Shown here: one piece after another, positions 32,224 to 43,356 of the stretch
How positions within the stretch are numbered: the first letter of the stretch is position 1
How the letters are laid out: each line of letters starts with the position of its first letter
NCBI RefSeq assembly: GCF_000803315.1
Contig: NZ_JRMH01000001.1
Coordinates: forward strand, 868,001 to 932,000
DNA from: Pectobacterium actinidiae
GTDB lineage: Bacteria; Pseudomonadota; Gammaproteobacteria; Enterobacterales; Enterobacteriaceae
Length of the DNA: 64,000 nucleotides
Direction of reading: 5' to 3'
The notes under the pieces: model-generated
The model's database searches: none
What the model saw: the letters and a program-made list of their open reading frames with translations, nothing else
Told to the model about the DNA's origin: nothing
Translations under genes and position numbers: made by a program

Positions 32224-33012
32224 GTGATTGATCAAACCGCCTTTATTCACCCTAGTTCGATTGTTGAAGACGGTGCCATCATTGGCGCTGGCGTTCATAT
32301 TGGCCCGTTCTGCTATATCGGTTCTCAGGTTGAGATCGGTGAAGGGACGGTGCTGAAATCACATGTCGTCGTCAATGGCGTCACTAAAATTGGTCGCGAC
32401 AACGAAATCTATCAGTTCACGTCAATTGGTGAAGTGAACCAGGATCTCAAATATGCCGGGGAACCGACCCGCGTTGAGATTGGCGATCGTAACCGCATCC
32501 GTGAAAGCGTCACGATTCATCGTGGCACGACACAGGGCGGTGGGTTGACTAAAGTCGGTAGCGATAACCTGTTGATGATCAACACGCATATCGCGCATGA
32601 CTGCGTAGTGGGTAGCCGTTGTATTCTGGCGAATAACGCGACGTTGGGCGGCCACGTTTCCGTCGATGATTTTGCGATTATCGGTGGAATGACGGCGGTA
32701 CACCAGTTCTGTATCATCGGTGCCCACGTTATGGTTGGCGGGTGTTCCGGTGTGGCGCAAGACGTGCCGCCGTATGTTATCGCTCAGGGTAACCACGCTA
32801 CGCCGTTCGGCCTGAACATTGAAGGTCTGAAGCGTCGTGGATTCGAAAAAGATACCCTGCACGCGATTCGTAACGCGTACAAACTGCTCTACCGCAGCGG
32901 TAAAACGTTAGACGAAGTGAAACCGGAAATTGAAGCGCTGGCGGCTGAACACCCGGCGGTGAAGGCGTTTACCGATTTCTTTGCCCGTTCTACTCGCGGC
33001 ATTATTCGTTAA
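32224..33012 (+). CDS. lpxA: UDP-N-acetylglucosamine O-acyltransferase LpxA
   Basis: 262 residues from a GTG start ([10 protein letters not shown]), exactly the E. coli length, 4 bp after fabZ. Hexapeptide beta-helix for the first 185 residues, catalytic His in [12 protein letters not shown], acyl-ruler helix domain at the C-terminus. It is the first acylation step of lipid A biosynthesis. Confidence 0.97.
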   Translation: MIDQTAFIHPSSIVEDGAIIGAGVHIGPFCYIGSQVEIGEGTVLKSHVVVNGVTKIGRDNEIYQFTSIGEVNQDLKYAGEPTRVEIGDRNRIRESVTIHRGTTQGGGLTKVGSDNLLMINTHIAHDCVVGSRCILANNATLGGHVSVDDFAIIGGMTAVHQFCIIGAHVMVGGCSGVAQDVPPYVIAQGNHATPFGLNIEGLKRRGFEKDTLHAIRNAYKLLYRSGKTLDEVKPEIEALAAEHPAVKAFTDFFARSTRGIIR

Positions 33013-33015
33013 TCC

Positions 33016-34167
33016 ATGTCATCACGTCCTTTGACTATTGGGCTGGTCGCCGGAGAAACTTCCGGCGACATCCTTGGCGCAGGCCTGATCCGGGCGCTAA
33101 AAGAAAAGGTGCCGGATGCGCGGTTTGTCGGCGTTGCCGGGCCGCGTATGCAGGCCGAAGGCTGTGAAGCTTGGTACGAAATGGAAGAGCTGGCCGTCAT
33201 GGGTATTGTGGAAGTGCTGGAGCGACTTCCTCGCCTGCTGAAAATTCGGCGGGATTTAACCCAACGCTTCAGCGAACTCCAGCCCGATGTCTTCGTAGGC
33301 ATTGATGCTCCTGATTTCAATATCACGCTAGAGGGCAACCTCAAGCAACGCGGTATCAACACCATTCACTACGTCAGCCCGTCTGTGTGGGCATGGCGGC
33401 AAAAACGCGTTTTCAAAATAGGTAAAGCGACTAATCTGGTGCTGGCCTTCTTGCCTTTTGAAAAAGCGTTTTACGATCGGTTCAATGTGCCCTGTCGCTT
33501 TATCGGTCATACTATGGCCGATGCGATGCCGCTGCATCCCGATAAGCTGGCAGCCCGTGCGACGTTGGGTATTGCGCCCGATGTCCATTGTCTGGCGCTA
33601 TTGCCGGGCAGTCGCGGTGCAGAAGTTGAAATGCTTAGCGCGGATTTTCTCAATACGGCTGTGCTACTGCGTCAGCATTTTCCCGATCTGGAAATCGTGG
33701 TGCCGCTCGTCAACAGCAAACGGCGTGAACAGTTTGAGCGGATAAAAAGTAGTGTGGCTCCCGATTTGCGCGTGCATCTGCTGGATGGGCTGGCGCGTGA
33801 AGCTATGGTTGCCAGTGATGCGGCACTATTGGCATCAGGTACGGCGGCGCTGGAGTGCATGCTGGCTAAATGCCCGATGGTTGTCGGCTATCGTATGAAG
33901 CCTTTTACCTTCTGGCTAGCACAGCGCTTGGTCAAAACGCCGTGGGTGTCGCTGCCGAATTTACTGGCCGGGCGTGAGCTGGTGACGGAATTGCTACAGA
34001 CTGAGTGTACGCCGGAGAAGCTGGCTGCTGCGCTACTGCCGCTGTTTGCCGATACGGAAGAAAGGGTTGAGCTACGCACGACGTTTGTGGATTTGCATCA
34101 GCAGATCCGCTGTAACGCCGATGAGCAAGCGGCTCAGGCGGTACTGGAATTAGTAAAGCCATGTTAG
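33016..34167 (+). CDS. lpxB: Lipid-A-disaccharide synthase LpxB
   Basis: 383 residues (E. coli 382). This GT-B (GT19) glycosyltransferase has the N-terminal [14 protein letters not shown] motif, [23 protein letters not shown] and the C-terminal [13 protein letters not shown] nucleotide-binding segment. It joins UDP-diacyl-GlcN and lipid X on the inner membrane's cytoplasmic face. It lies 3 bp after lpxA. Confidence 0.97.
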   Translation: MSSRPLTIGLVAGETSGDILGAGLIRALKEKVPDARFVGVAGPRMQAEGCEAWYEMEELAVMGIVEVLERLPRLLKIRRDLTQRFSELQPDVFVGIDAPDFNITLEGNLKQRGINTIHYVSPSVWAWRQKRVFKIGKATNLVLAFLPFEKAFYDRFNVPCRFIGHTMADAMPLHPDKLAARATLGIAPDVHCLALLPGSRGAEVEMLSADFLNTAVLLRQHFPDLEIVVPLVNSKRREQFERIKSSVAPDLRVHLLDGLAREAMVASDAALLASGTAALECMLAKCPMVVGYRMKPFTFWLAQRLVKTPWVSLPNLLAGRELVTELLQTECTPEKLAAALLPLFADTEERVELRTTFVDLHQQIRCNADEQAAQAVLELVKPC

Positions 34168-34187
34168 TAAAACCATCCAATAAAACC

Positions 34188-34784
34188 ATGAGTGAAATAT
34201 TTATCTATCCGCAGGCGACCTGTATCGCTGGCGTTGATGAAGTGGGGCGCGGCCCTCTGGTTGGCGCGGTCGTAACGGCTGCGGTGATTCTGGATCCAAC
34301 TAGGCCAATTGTCGGGTTGGCGGACTCCAAACAGCTGAGTGAAAAACGTCGGCTGTCGCTCTATGATGAAATCAAAGAGAAGGCGCTGGCGTGGAGCCTT
34401 GGCCGTGCGGAACCGGAAGAGATTGATCAACTGAATATCCTGCATGCTACCATGTTGGCAATGCAGCGTGCGGTGGCTGGATTGGCTATCGTGCCTGATT
34501 TTGTTCTCATTGACGGCAACCGTTGCCCGGCATTGCCAATGCCCGCGCAGGCGGTCGTTAAAGGGGATAGCCGTGTGGCAGAAATTAGTGCGGCCTCGAT
34601 TATGGCGAAAGTCACTCGCGATCGTGAGATGGTCGAGTTAGATCAACGCTTCCCCGCCTATGGTTTTGCCCAACATAAAGGTTATCCAACGGCTTTTCAT
34701 CTGGAGAAACTGGCCGCACTGGGTGCCACCGAGTTTCACCGTCGGAGCTTCGCGCCAGTCAAACGTGCATTAGGTCTGGCGTAA
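34188..34784 (+). CDS. rnhB: Ribonuclease HII
   Basis: 198 residues from ATG 34188 ([22 protein letters not shown]), the E. coli length. An in-frame ATG at 34161 overlapping the lpxB end is an alternative that adds nine non-family residues. Catalytic acids: D and E in [13 protein letters not shown] in [12 protein letters not shown] in [10 protein letters not shown]. RNase HII removes misincorporated ribonucleotides from DNA. Confidence 0.95.
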   Translation: MSEIFIYPQATCIAGVDEVGRGPLVGAVVTAAVILDPTRPIVGLADSKQLSEKRRLSLYDEIKEKALAWSLGRAEPEEIDQLNILHATMLAMQRAVAGLAIVPDFVLIDGNRCPALPMPAQAVVKGDSRVAEISAASIMAKVTRDREMVELDQRFPAYGFAQHKGYPTAFHLEKLAALGATEFHRRSFAPVKRALGLA

Positions 34785-34869
34785 ACATCATCATTAACTC
34801 TCGGTATGGCGTGCGCACGTAAGCGTGTCGTTGCCATGCTGACTAATCGATAAATTCTGGGATCTGGAG

Positions 34870-37800
34870 ATGGCCGAACCACGTTTTGTTCACCTGCGTG
34901 TTCATAGTGACTATTCCATGATCGATGGGCTGGCCAAAGTCGGTCCGCTGGTAAAAAAAGCGGCGGCACTCGGCATGCCAGCGCTGGCGATTACCGATTT
35001 TACCAACCTGTGTGGGCTGGTTAAATTCTATGGCGGCGCGCATGGCGCGGGAATCAAGCCCATTATCGGCGCAGATTTCTGTGTCGAAAGCGATGAATTG
35101 GGTGATGAGCTCGCGCATCTTACCGTCCTGGCAATGAATAATGCTGGCTACCAGAATCTCACGCTGCTGATTTCCCACGCTTATCAGCGAGGTTATGGTG
35201 CTGCCGGGCCGACGATTGACAGGGATTGGCTGGTTGAGCATCAGGAAGGGCTGATTTTACTGTCTGGCGGCCGTCGGGGTGACGTCGGCCGATTTTTGCT
35301 GCGTGGTAATCAGGCGCAGGCCGAACAGTGTCTGGCCTTCTATCAGGAACACTTTCCCCAGCGTTACTATCTGGAATTGATCCGCACGTCCCGTCCCGAT
35401 GAAGAAAGCTATTTGCACGCGGCCGTCGAGCTGGCGACGAAGCACGGGATACCCGTGGTGGCGACCAATGAAGTGTGTTTTATCAGTACTGATGATTTTG
35501 ATGCTCACGAAATCCGCGTAGCGATTCACGATGGCTACACGCTTGATGACCCCAAACGTCCACGTAATTACAGTCCGCAGCAGTACATGCGTTCCGAAGA
35601 GGAGATGTGCGAGCTGTTTGCGGATATCCCGGAAGCATTGGCGAACAGCGTTGAAATTGCTAAGCGCTGTAATGTAACGATTCGTCTGGGTGAGTATTTC
35701 CTGCCGCAGTTCCCGACGGGCGATATGAGTACGGAAGATTTTCTGGTTCAGTGCTCGAAAAAAGGGCTGGAGGAGCGTCTCGAATTCCTGTTCCCTGACC
35801 CAGAAGTGCGCGCTGAGCGTCGGCCTGAATATGATGAGCGTCTGGACATTGAACTGGGCGTAATCAACCAGATGGGATTCCCCGGCTACTTCCTAATCGT
35901 AATGGAATTTATCCAGTGGTCGAAGGATAACGATGTGCCTGTTGGGCCAGGACGTGGTTCCGGTGCGGGCTCGTTAGTGGCCTACGCGCTGAAAATCACC
36001 GATCTGGATCCGCTGGAATTCGACCTGCTGTTCGAACGTTTCCTCAACCCTGAACGTGTCTCCATGCCTGACTTCGACGTCGATTTCTGCATGGAAAAAC
36101 GCGACAAGGTTATCGACCACGTCGCGGAAATGTACGGGCGTGATGCGGTGTCGCAAATTATCACTTTCGGTACGATGGCGGCGAAAGCGGTAATTCGTGA
36201 TGTAGGGCGCGTGCTCGGGCATCCTTATGGGTTTGTCGATCGTATTTCAAAACTGGTGCCGCCCGATCCGGGGATGACGCTGGAAAAAGCGTTTGCCGCT
36301 GAGCCACAGCTGCCGGAAATTTATGAAGCCGATGAGGAAGTTAAGGCGCTCATCGATATGGCGCGCAAGCTCGAAGGGGTAACGCGTAACGCCGGTAAAC
36401 ATGCGGGTGGGGTGGTGATATCCCCCACCAAGATTACCGATTTCGCACCACTGTATTGCGATGCGGAAGGGAACCATCCGGTTACCCAGTTTGATAAAAA
36501 TGACGTGGAATATGCCGGGCTGGTGAAGTTCGACTTCCTTGGCCTGCGTACGCTGACCATCATCGACTGGGCGCTTGGGATGATTAACGCCCGTCGCGCG
36601 AAACAAGGGCAGGAGCCGATTGATATTGCGGCTATTCCGCTCGACGATAAGAAAAGCTTCGACATGCTGCAACGCTCGGAAACCACCGCGGTATTCCAGC
36701 TTGAATCGCGCGGCATGAAAGATCTGATCAAACGCCTTAAGCCCGACTGTTTTGAAGATATGATCGCACTGGTGGCCCTGTTCCGCCCTGGGCCGCTGCA
36801 ATCCGGCATGGTAGATAACTTCATCGACCGTAAACATGGCCGTGAAGCGATCTCGTATCCTGATATCGAATGGCAGCACGAGTCACTCAAACCTGTTCTG
36901 GAGCCGACCTACGGCATTATCCTGTATCAGGAACAGGTCATGCAGATCGCACAGGTTCTGGCAGGCTATACGCTGGGCGGCGCGGACATGCTGCGTCGTG
37001 CGATGGGGAAAAAGAACCCGGTCGAAATGGCGAAGCAGCGTGGTGGCTTCGAAGATGGCGCCAAATCTCGCGGCGTGAACGGCGAACTGGCGGTTAAGAT
37101 TTTCGACCTGGTGGAAAAATTCGCTGGTTACGGCTTTAATAAATCTCACTCTGCGGCTTACGCGCTGGTGTCTTACCAAACGCTGTGGCTGAAAGCGCAC
37201 TATCCGGCAGAATTCATGGCGGCGGTGATGACAGCCGATATGGACAACACGGATAAAGTGGTCGGCCTGGTTGATGAATGCTGGCGGATGGGGTTAAAAA
37301 TTCTGCCCCCGGACATCAACAGCGGGCTGTATCACTTCCACGTTAACGACGATGGCGAGATTGTTTACGGCATCGGCGCGATTAAAGGTGTGGGTGAAGG
37401 TCCGATTGAGGCGATTATAGAAGCGCGTAATCAGGGCGGCTATTTTAGAGAGCTGTTTGACCTCTGCGCGCGAACCGACATTAAAAAGCTGAACCGCCGC
37501 GTGCTGGAAAAGCTGATTATGTCTGGGGCATTCGACCGTCTGGGGCCACACCGTGCCGCGCTGATGAATTCATTGCCTGATGCGCTGAAGGCCGCCGATC
37601 AGCACGCGAAAGCGGAAGCTATTGGTCAGGTGGATATGTTCGGCGTGCTGGCCGATGCGCCTGAACAGGTTGAGCAATCCTACAGTACGGTGCCACCGTG
37701 GCCGGAGCAGGTGGTGCTGGATGGTGAACGGGAAACGCTGGGGCTATATCTGACCGGCCACCCGATCACACAATATATTAAGGAAATTGAACGCTATGCC

Positions 37801-38352
37801 AATGGCGTGCGTTTGAAAGATATGCACCCGACGGATCGGGGTAAAATGACCACTGCCGTAGGGCTGGTGTTGGCGGCTCGCGTCATGGTTACCAAGCGGG
37901 GTAACCGTATTGGTGTCTGCACATTGGACGATCGCTCCGGTCGTCTTGAGATTATGCTGTTTACCGATGCATTGGAAAAATATCAGCATTTACTCGAGAA
38001 AGACCGTATCCTTATCGCCAGTGGACAGGTCAGCTTTGATGACTTCAGCGGCGGGCTTAAAATGACCGTCCGAGAGTTAATGGATATCAGTGAAGCGCGG
38101 GAAAAATACGCGCGCGGGCTTGCTATCTCGCTGACTGACAGGCAAATTGATGACCAGCTATTAAACCGTCTCCGCCAATCGTTGGAACCCCATCGATCGG
38201 GGACGATCCCAGTGCATCTCTATTACCAGCGTGAAGATGCGCGCGCACGACTACGTTTCGGCGCAGCATGGCGTGTAACGCCTGCCGATGCGCTACTGAA
38301 CGAGCTGCGCACATTAGTGGGTAATGAGCAGGTGGAACTGGAATTTGACTAA
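34870..38352 (+). CDS. dnaE: DNA polymerase III alpha subunit
   Basis: 1160 residues, the E. coli length. Domain order: PHP domain ([19 protein letters not shown]), palm with the catalytic aspartates in [14 protein letters not shown] near residue 400, fingers, tandem HhH, OB-fold ([14 protein letters not shown]) and a C-terminal tau-binding domain. It is the catalytic subunit of the replicative polymerase. It is followed at 12 bp by accA. Confidence 0.98.
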   Translation: MAEPRFVHLRVHSDYSMIDGLAKVGPLVKKAAALGMPALAITDFTNLCGLVKFYGGAHGAGIKPIIGADFCVESDELGDELAHLTVLAMNNAGYQNLTLLISHAYQRGYGAAGPTIDRDWLVEHQEGLILLSGGRRGDVGRFLLRGNQAQAEQCLAFYQEHFPQRYYLELIRTSRPDEESYLHAAVELATKHGIPVVATNEVCFISTDDFDAHEIRVAIHDGYTLDDPKRPRNYSPQQYMRSEEEMCELFADIPEALANSVEIAKRCNVTIRLGEYFLPQFPTGDMSTEDFLVQCSKKGLEERLEFLFPDPEVRAERRPEYDERLDIELGVINQMGFPGYFLIVMEFIQWSKDNDVPVGPGRGSGAGSLVAYALKITDLDPLEFDLLFERFLNPERVSMPDFDVDFCMEKRDKVIDHVAEMYGRDAVSQIITFGTMAAKAVIRDVGRVLGHPYGFVDRISKLVPPDPGMTLEKAFAAEPQLPEIYEADEEVKALIDMARKLEGVTRNAGKHAGGVVISPTKITDFAPLYCDAEGNHPVTQFDKNDVEYAGLVKFDFLGLRTLTIIDWALGMINARRAKQGQEPIDIAAIPLDDKKSFDMLQRSETTAVFQLESRGMKDLIKRLKPDCFEDMIALVALFRPGPLQSGMVDNFIDRKHGREAISYPDIEWQHESLKPVLEPTYGIILYQEQVMQIAQVLAGYTLGGADMLRRAMGKKNPVEMAKQRGGFEDGAKSRGVNGELAVKIFDLVEKFAGYGFNKSHSAAYALVSYQTLWLKAHYPAEFMAAVMTADMDNTDKVVGLVDECWRMGLKILPPDINSGLYHFHVNDDGEIVYGIGAIKGVGEGPIEAIIEARNQGGYFRELFDLCARTDIKKLNRRVLEKLIMSGAFDRLGPHRAALMNSLPDALKAADQHAKAEAIGQVDMFGVLADAPEQVEQSYSTVPPWPEQVVLDGERETLGLYLTGHPITQYIKEIERYANGVRLKDMHPTDRGKMTTAVGLVLAARVMVTKRGNRIGVCTLDDRSGRLEIMLFTDALEKYQHLLEKDRILIASGQVSFDDFSGGLKMTVRELMDISEAREKYARGLAISLTDRQIDDQLLNRLRQSLEPHRSGTIPVHLYYQREDARARLRFGAAWRVTPADALLNELRTLVGNEQVELEFD

Positions 38353-38364
38353 TATAGGAATACT

Positions 38365-39324
38365 ATGAGTCTGAATTTTCTTGATTTTGAGCAGCCGATT
38401 GCAGAGTTGGAAGCGAAAATTGACTCGCTGACCTCAGTCAGCCGTCAAGACGAAAAATTAGATATTAATCTGGACGAAGAAGTTCAGCGCCTGCGCGAGA
38501 AAAGCGTTGAACTGACGCGTAAAATCTTCGCCGATTTGGGTGCCTGGCAGGTTGCGCAATTAGCGCGCCATCCGCAACGTCCTTATACGCTTGATTATAT
38601 TAAGCATATCTTTACCAACTTTGATGAATTGGCTGGCGATCGTGCCTATGCCGATGACAAAGCGATTGTCGGCGGGATTGCCCGTTTGGATGGACGCCCG
38701 GTGATGATCATTGGTCATCAGAAAGGCCGTGAAACCAAAGAAAAGATTCGCCGTAATTTTGGCATGCCTGCACCGGAAGGGTATCGCAAAGCGCTACGCC
38801 TGATGGAAATGGCCGATCGCTTCAAGATGCCGATCATCACCTTTATCGACACACCGGGGGCTTATCCGGGCGTTGGTGCAGAAGAACGCGGTCAGTCTGA
38901 GGCTATCGCGCGCAACCTGCGTGAAATGTCGACGCTGCGTGTGCCCATCATCTGTACCGTTATCGGTGAAGGTGGCTCCGGTGGTGCGCTGGCTATCGGC
39001 GTGGGTGACAAGGTCAACATGCTACAGTACAGCACTTACTCGGTTATTTCACCGGAAGGCTGTGCGTCTATCCTGTGGAAGAGCGCGGATAAAGCGCCGC
39101 TGGCGGCGGAAGCCATGGGTATCATTGCGCCGCGTCTGAAAGAGCTGAAACTGATCGACACCGTGATCCCCGAGCCATTGGGTTCTGCGCACCGTAACGT
39201 TCCGGCAATGGCAGAGTCTCTGAAAGCGCAACTGCTGGCCGATCTGCTCGATCTCGACGGCCTGACTGAAGAAGAACTGTTGAACCGCCGTTATCAGCGT
39301 TTGATGAATTATGGTTACTGCTGA
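38365..39324 (+). CDS. accA: Acetyl-CoA carboxylase carboxyltransferase subunit alpha
   Basis: 319 residues, the E. coli length. Crotonase-like fold with [22 protein letters not shown] (split here by the active-site loop) and [15 protein letters not shown], which form the oxyanion hole. With AccD it transfers CO2 from carboxybiotin to acetyl-CoA, making malonyl-CoA. Confidence 0.98.
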   Translation: MSLNFLDFEQPIAELEAKIDSLTSVSRQDEKLDINLDEEVQRLREKSVELTRKIFADLGAWQVAQLARHPQRPYTLDYIKHIFTNFDELAGDRAYADDKAIVGGIARLDGRPVMIIGHQKGRETKEKIRRNFGMPAPEGYRKALRLMEMADRFKMPIITFIDTPGAYPGVGAEERGQSEAIARNLREMSTLRVPIICTVIGEGGSGGALAIGVGDKVNMLQYSTYSVISPEGCASILWKSADKAPLAAEAMGIIAPRLKELKLIDTVIPEPLGSAHRNVPAMAESLKAQLLADLLDLDGLTEEELLNRRYQRLMNYGYC

Positions 39325-39380
39325 TAAGGTGATTGTCTGATTGATGTATTATCAATCAGGCGATTCTGGCGTTACTTTGA

Positions 39381-39413
39381 AAATCCGTTGTCAGAAATGA
39401 CAGCGGATTTTTT
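39381..39413 (+). terminator. Intrinsic terminator after accA
   Basis: AAATCCGTTGTCA GAAA TGACAGCGGATTT with one mismatch is followed by TTTTG. It closes the uppS-to-accA series. Confidence 0.88.
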
Positions 39414-39431
39414 GCTATGAGGGTGTGAAGC

Positions 39432-39821
39432 ATGCTGAAGCTGCTCGATGTCCATCACATTGCGGTTATTGCCTCTGACTATGAACGCAGCAAGGCGTTT
39501 TATTGTGATGTGCTGGGGTTTACGTTGAACAACGAGGTCTACCGTGAAGCGCGGCAGTCGTGGAAAGGAGATCTCTCGCTGAATGGGCGTTATACCATTG
39601 AGCTCTTTTCTTTCCCCCATCCACCCGCGCGTGTCAGCCAGCCAGAAGCCTGCGGCCTGCGCCACCTGGCTTTTGCCGTGGCTAACGTAGAACAGGCCGT
39701 TGCCTCGCTCGAACAGGCTGGCGTTATCTGTGAACCCGTCCGGATCGATCCTGAAACGCAGCAGCGCTTCACCTTTTTCTCCGATCCTGACGGCTTGCCT
39801 TTAGAACTGTATGAGATCTGA
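39432..39821 (+). CDS. yaeR: VOC-family metalloenzyme YaeR
   Basis: This 129-residue glyoxalase/bleomycin-resistance fold protein equals E. coli YaeR in length. Conserved metal ligands are in LLDVHHIAVIASDY (His), GRYTIELFSF (Glu), GLRHLAFAV (His) and PLELYEI (Glu). The substrate is unknown. Its 3' end overlaps tilS by 11 bp, so the two are translationally coupled. The E. coli ldcC gene that normally sits before it is missing here. Confidence 0.9.
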   Translation: MLKLLDVHHIAVIASDYERSKAFYCDVLGFTLNNEVYREARQSWKGDLSLNGRYTIELFSFPHPPARVSQPEACGLRHLAFAVANVEQAVASLEQAGVICEPVRIDPETQQRFTFFSDPDGLPLELYEI

Positions 39822-41214
39822 TACCGTGGACTGCACCGAACCTGATGATGGATTACTCCAGACGATCGTGACGCAAACGGCCGGATGCGGTTCGATCCTG
39901 CTGGCCTACAGCGGCGGTCTGGACTCTAGCGTGTTATTACATCTGCTGGTGGCTCTGCGTCAGCGTTTAGGACTGCCTATTCGTGCGGCTTATATTCACC
40001 ATGGTTTAAATCCGCTGGCAGATAGCTGGGCCGAACATTGTCGTCAGCAGTGTGAACGCTGGCAGGTGCCGTTTGCTTCGTTGCCGGTGAAGGTTGAGGC
40101 ACAGAACGGTGGAATTGAAGCCGCGGCCAGAACGGCACGTTATCAGGCTTTGCAAGCGCATCTGCAAGACGGGGAAGCCTTGCTGACGGCGCAGCATCTT
40201 GATGATCAAAGCGAAACTTTTTTACTGGCGTTGAAACGCGGCAGTGGGCCTGCCGGGTTATCTGCGATGGCGGCTCAAAGCACGATTGATCACCATCGTC
40301 TTGTGCGTCCGCTGTTAGGCATTTCTCGCTTGCAGCTGGAAGCGTATGCGCAGCGACATCAGCTTGACTGGATTGAAGACGACAGCAATCAGGATGAACG
40401 TTTCGACCGTAATTTTCTACGTCGCCAGATTTTACCGCGATTGACGCAGCGCTGGCCGCATTTCCCCTCCGCTGTGGCGCGTAGCGCCCAGCTTTGTGCC
40501 GAACAGGAACAACTGCTCGATGAGCTGCTGGAGGAATCATTGCAGGCGTTATGCCAGTCGGATGGCGCGTTGAGCATTAACGGTCTGGTGCCGCTAAGCC
40601 CAGTGCGTCGTTTTGCTCTTCTGCGTCGCTGGCTGGCGCAGCAAGGCGCGACGATGCCCGCGCGTGAACAGCTACAGCGGCTCTGGGATGAAGTGGCGAT
40701 GAGCCGTCAGGATGCGGATCCGGTATTGCAACTAAATCAGATGCAGGTTCGCCGTTTTCGTCAGTATCTCTATCTGCTGCCGCTGATGCCGTCACTAAAA
40801 GACCATATTGTCCCGTGGCAATTACCGTCATGCCCGCTGTCGTTACCTGAAAATTTGGGCACGTTGCTGTTGGCCGATAGCGGTGAGGCGATTCGCGCAC
40901 CGGAAAACGATGAGTCGGTGAGTATTCGCTTTTCGACCCGTGGAACCGTGCATATTGTTGGTAGAGCCCACGGGCGACAAATCAAAAAGCTTTGGCAGGA
41001 GCTGAATGTTCCACCCTGGTGGCGCGACCGTACACCACTGGTGTTCTACAATGAGCAACTGATTGCGGCCGTGGGGCAATTCGTCACGCGAGAAGGGCAG
41101 GCGAAAGCAAACCAGTCGGTGTGGCACATTCTTTGGGAGAAGAAAGCTTGGGGAAAAACGAGCTTGGGAAAAGAAAGCCTCGGGAAAAAGCTAAAGTTGG
41201 CAGACTCGGAATAA
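39811..41214 (+). CDS. tilS: tRNA(Ile)-lysidine synthetase TilS
   Basis: 467 residues. The N-terminal PP-loop SGGLDS is at residues 34-39, HHGLNPLADSW follows, then the central and C-terminal tRNA-binding domains (GRAHGRQIKKLWQELNVPPWWRDRTP). TilS makes lysidine at C34 of tRNA-Ile2 so that it reads AUA; it is essential. The protein is about 35 residues longer than E. coli (432), partly through an N-terminal addition and partly a C-terminal Lys/Gly-rich tail encoded by a short tandem repeat. Confidence 0.95.
   Translation: MRSDTVDCTEPDDGLLQTIVTQTAGCGSILLAYSGGLDSSVLLHLLVALRQRLGLPIRAAYIHHGLNPLADSWAEHCRQQCERWQVPFASLPVKVEAQNGGIEAAARTARYQALQAHLQDGEALLTAQHLDDQSETFLLALKRGSGPAGLSAMAAQSTIDHHRLVRPLLGISRLQLEAYAQRHQLDWIEDDSNQDERFDRNFLRRQILPRLTQRWPHFPSAVARSAQLCAEQEQLLDELLEESLQALCQSDGALSINGLVPLSPVRRFALLRRWLAQQGATMPAREQLQRLWDEVAMSRQDADPVLQLNQMQVRRFRQYLYLLPLMPSLKDHIVPWQLPSCPLSLPENLGTLLLADSGEAIRAPENDESVSIRFSTRGTVHIVGRAHGRQIKKLWQELNVPPWWRDRTPLVFYNEQLIAAVGQFVTREGQAKANQSVWHILWEKKAWGKTSLGKESLGKKLKLADSE
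41131..41193 (+). repeat. Imperfect 15-16-bp tandem repeat encoding the TilS tail
   Basis: Four imperfect units of the form CTTGGGAAAAGAAAG run from 41131 to 41193. They encode W-E-K-K-A / W-G-K-T-S / L-G-K-E-S / L-G-K-K-L after the point where E. coli TilS ends. This suggests recent slippage expansion. Confidence 0.7.
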
Positions 41215-41240
41215 AAACGGACAACCTGCGTTGCCCGTTT
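41213..41240. terminator. Weak hairpin between convergent tilS and rof
   Basis: AAACGG.CAAC / GTTG.CCGTTT with one internal mismatch and a CTGC loop lies between the two convergent genes. The T-run is only three long, so strength is doubtful. Confidence 0.4.
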
Positions 41241-41286
41241 GGAAGCATTTATTCAGCGTTTGCCGCTAAATGAAAGGAGAAGTCTG

Positions 41287-41547
41287 TCAGGATTCGCTGA
41301 CGACGACCTTCCCGATTTCAGGGTGACTGAAACTGACGATGTGATCGAGACGCAGTTCGCGCGTCGTACCGGAGGCTTCAATCACCAGATATTCGACCTG
41401 CTTACGTGAGATCATATCACTGGCTTTACCGGTCACAACTTCACCATTGCGCAGTTCCAGCGTCAGCGTCAGATTCTGCTGACAAGTGGCTTCCAGGCTG
41501 TCGTAATCATCACAGTTTATGGGTTGATATTCATTACTCATTGACAT
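41287..41547 (-). CDS. rof: Rho-binding antiterminator Rof (YaeO)
   Basis: 86 residues from ATG 41547 ([19 protein letters not shown]), matching E. coli Rof; a GTG two codons upstream is possible. Rof is an Sm-like small acidic protein that binds the Rho primary RNA site and inhibits Rho-dependent termination. It overlaps the end of yaeP by 14 bp. Confidence 0.92.
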   Translation of the reverse strand: MSMSNEYQPINCDDYDSLEATCQQNLTLTLELRNGEVVTGKASDMISRKQVEYLVIEASGTTRELRLDHIVSFSHPEIGKVVVSES

Positions 41548-41734
41548 AATCACTCACCAATAAGTTAGCGGCAGCAAAAGCGGCCTGTTCCCTGACGGAG
41601 GATGGTAACGCCTCATTCGCGGCAATGCCATCCAGGGTTTTCAAAACACAACCCAGCGAATCGGGTATATAGCCCAGATCGCCACTGGCGATCTCTGCGT
41701 ATAAGCGACGTACTAATTCACAGTATTCTTGCAC
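41534..41734 (-). CDS. yaeP: YaeP family protein
   Basis: The 66 residues from the GTG at 41734 equal E. coli YaeP. An AAGGGAGG Shine-Dalgarno lies 5-6 bases upstream of this GTG, which decides the start over the ATG at 41773. Conserved [27 protein letters not shown]. Unknown function; translationally coupled to rof. Confidence 0.9.
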   Translation of the reverse strand: MQEYCELVRRLYAEIASGDLGYIPDSLGCVLKTLDGIAANEALPSSVREQAAFAAANLLVSDYVNE

Positions 41735-41974
41735 TATATCCTCCCTTGAAAGCTTAGCTCGGTAGATATTCATGCATCATCACTCGCTACGGTGCGCGAT
41801 GTTGTAAGCCTACGAAGATAAACTCTATTTATCAAACCGACTATAGCATAGGCACTAACAGGATATCAGTAGTCCTTAGAGGCCTAATCTATCGGTTACG
41901 TGGCAGATATCACCTTTACTGTGAGGATGGCGCTAACTCAAGTAAACTAGGAGGGAATAAATACGAGGTTACTG

Positions 41975-42529
41975 ATGGCATTAAAAGCAACGGTTTACAA
42001 AGCAGCAATCAATATTGCCGATATGGATCGGAATTTTTTTCACGACGCGAACCTGACGATAGCGCAGCATCCGTCTGAAACCGAGCAGCGTATGATGCTG
42101 CGGCTTTTAGCGTGGATCTGCCACGCTGATGAAAACCTGCGCTTTACCAAAGGGCTCAGCGCAGACGACGAGCCGGAAATCTGGCGACGTAACGATACGA
42201 TGGAGCTGAAACTGTGGATTGAGCTCGGTCTGCCGGATGAAAAACGGCTTAAGAAAGCCTGTAATCAGTCCCGTGCTGTGGTGCTGTATGCCTACAGCGA
42301 TCGTGCAGCGCAGGTTTGGTGGAATACGATATCGGGTAAGGTGTCCGGGTACAAGAATCTGGCTATCCGCTTTTTAGATGATAATCAGCTCGCTCAGGTT
42401 GCCGGATTGGCTCAGCGCACCATGTCATTGCAGGCAACGATACAGGACGGCACGATCTGGTTATCTGACGATAAGAATAGTCTTGAAATAGCATTTTCTG
42501 AGTGGAAAATTCCTCAAACTCAGGGATGA
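41975..42529 (+). CDS. yaeQ: YaeQ family protein
   Basis: 184 residues (E. coli 181). The family has a PD-(D/E)xK nuclease-like fold but no proven activity; conserved [20 protein letters not shown] and [16 protein letters not shown] are visible. In E. coli it is followed by arfB; here nlpE follows directly at 70 bp and no arfB-like frame is present in the gap. Confidence 0.92.
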   Translation: MALKATVYKAAINIADMDRNFFHDANLTIAQHPSETEQRMMLRLLAWICHADENLRFTKGLSADDEPEIWRRNDTMELKLWIELGLPDEKRLKKACNQSRAVVLYAYSDRAAQVWWNTISGKVSGYKNLAIRFLDDNQLAQVAGLAQRTMSLQATIQDGTIWLSDDKNSLEIAFSEWKIPQTQG

Positions 42530-42599
42530 TAACGGGCTGGATACGTTCCAGAACATTGAGCAAGAACAATAAAAACAGGGCAGAGACGGCAGGAAAATA

Positions 42600-43298
42600 A
42601 TGATGAAAAAACTGGCTATCGGTGTGCTGTTGATTGCAGGGATTTCTGGGTTGATCGGGTGTCATACTCGCTCACAAGTTCAGGAAGAGCCCCTTAAACC
42701 AATGGCGCAAAGCTATCGTGGCGTTTTACCCTGTGCGGACTGCGGAGGGATTGATACGTCACTGTTTTTGGAAAAAGACGGGACGTTTATTCTGCGCGAA
42801 CAGTATCAAACGACGCGAGAAGGCAACAACACGTTTGCTTCTTATGGGCAGTGGCGACGTACCGCAGACAAGCTGGTGCTGACGGATAGCGCGGGTGAAA
42901 AACGCTACTTCCGCCCGGTTGATAATTCACTTGAAATGTTGGATCAGCAAGGTTTACCGATCAATTCATCTCTTCCACGTCAGCTGACGGCAACCGAGCA
43001 GCCTCTGCCAAATACGCCGATGGTAATGAAGGGAATGTACCGCTATATGGCGGACGTCGCGACCTTCTCTGACTGCGCGACAGGAAAAACCTTTGTGATC
43101 GATGATAGCGCAGAGTTGGAAAGACAATATTTTCGGGTGAGAACCACTGCGGGTGAGCCTGTATTGCTGATTCTAACCGCGCATTTTGCCGTAATTCCGT
43201 CAATGGAAGAAGGTCAGATGGTGAAAGCTGTGGTCCCCAACAGCAGTAATAAAGCACGTATGAGAGCACGAGCAAACTGCGATACACAGATAGACTGA
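42600..43298 (+). CDS. nlpE: Outer-membrane lipoprotein NlpE (CutF)
   Basis: 232 residues. A lipoprotein signal peptide with a GLIGC lipobox (Cys at about residue 21), the N-terminal lipocalin-like domain with the CxxC motif in LPCADCGG, and an OB-like C-terminal domain with Cys residues in FSDCATG and RANCDT. NlpE activates the Cpx envelope stress response on surface contact or when lipoprotein transport or disulfide formation fails. Confidence 0.93.
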   Translation: MMKKLAIGVLLIAGISGLIGCHTRSQVQEEPLKPMAQSYRGVLPCADCGGIDTSLFLEKDGTFILREQYQTTREGNNTFASYGQWRRTADKLVLTDSAGEKRYFRPVDNSLEMLDQQGLPINSSLPRQLTATEQPLPNTPMVMKGMYRYMADVATFSDCATGKTFVIDDSAELERQYFRVRTTAGEPVLLILTAHFAVIPSMEEGQMVKAVVPNSSNKARMRARANCDTQID

Positions 43299-43314
43299 TT
43301 CGACTTTTAAAAGA

Positions 43315-43342
43315 AAAGGCACTGACTTTCAGTGCCTTTTTT
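43315..43342. terminator. Bidirectional terminator between nlpE and mutS
   Basis: An 11-bp perfect stem AAAGGCACTGA / TCAGTGCCTTT with a 3-nt loop lies between convergent genes, with T on the plus strand and a T-rich stretch on the minus. Confidence 0.9.
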
Positions 43343-43356
43343 GTATCGATGACCCG

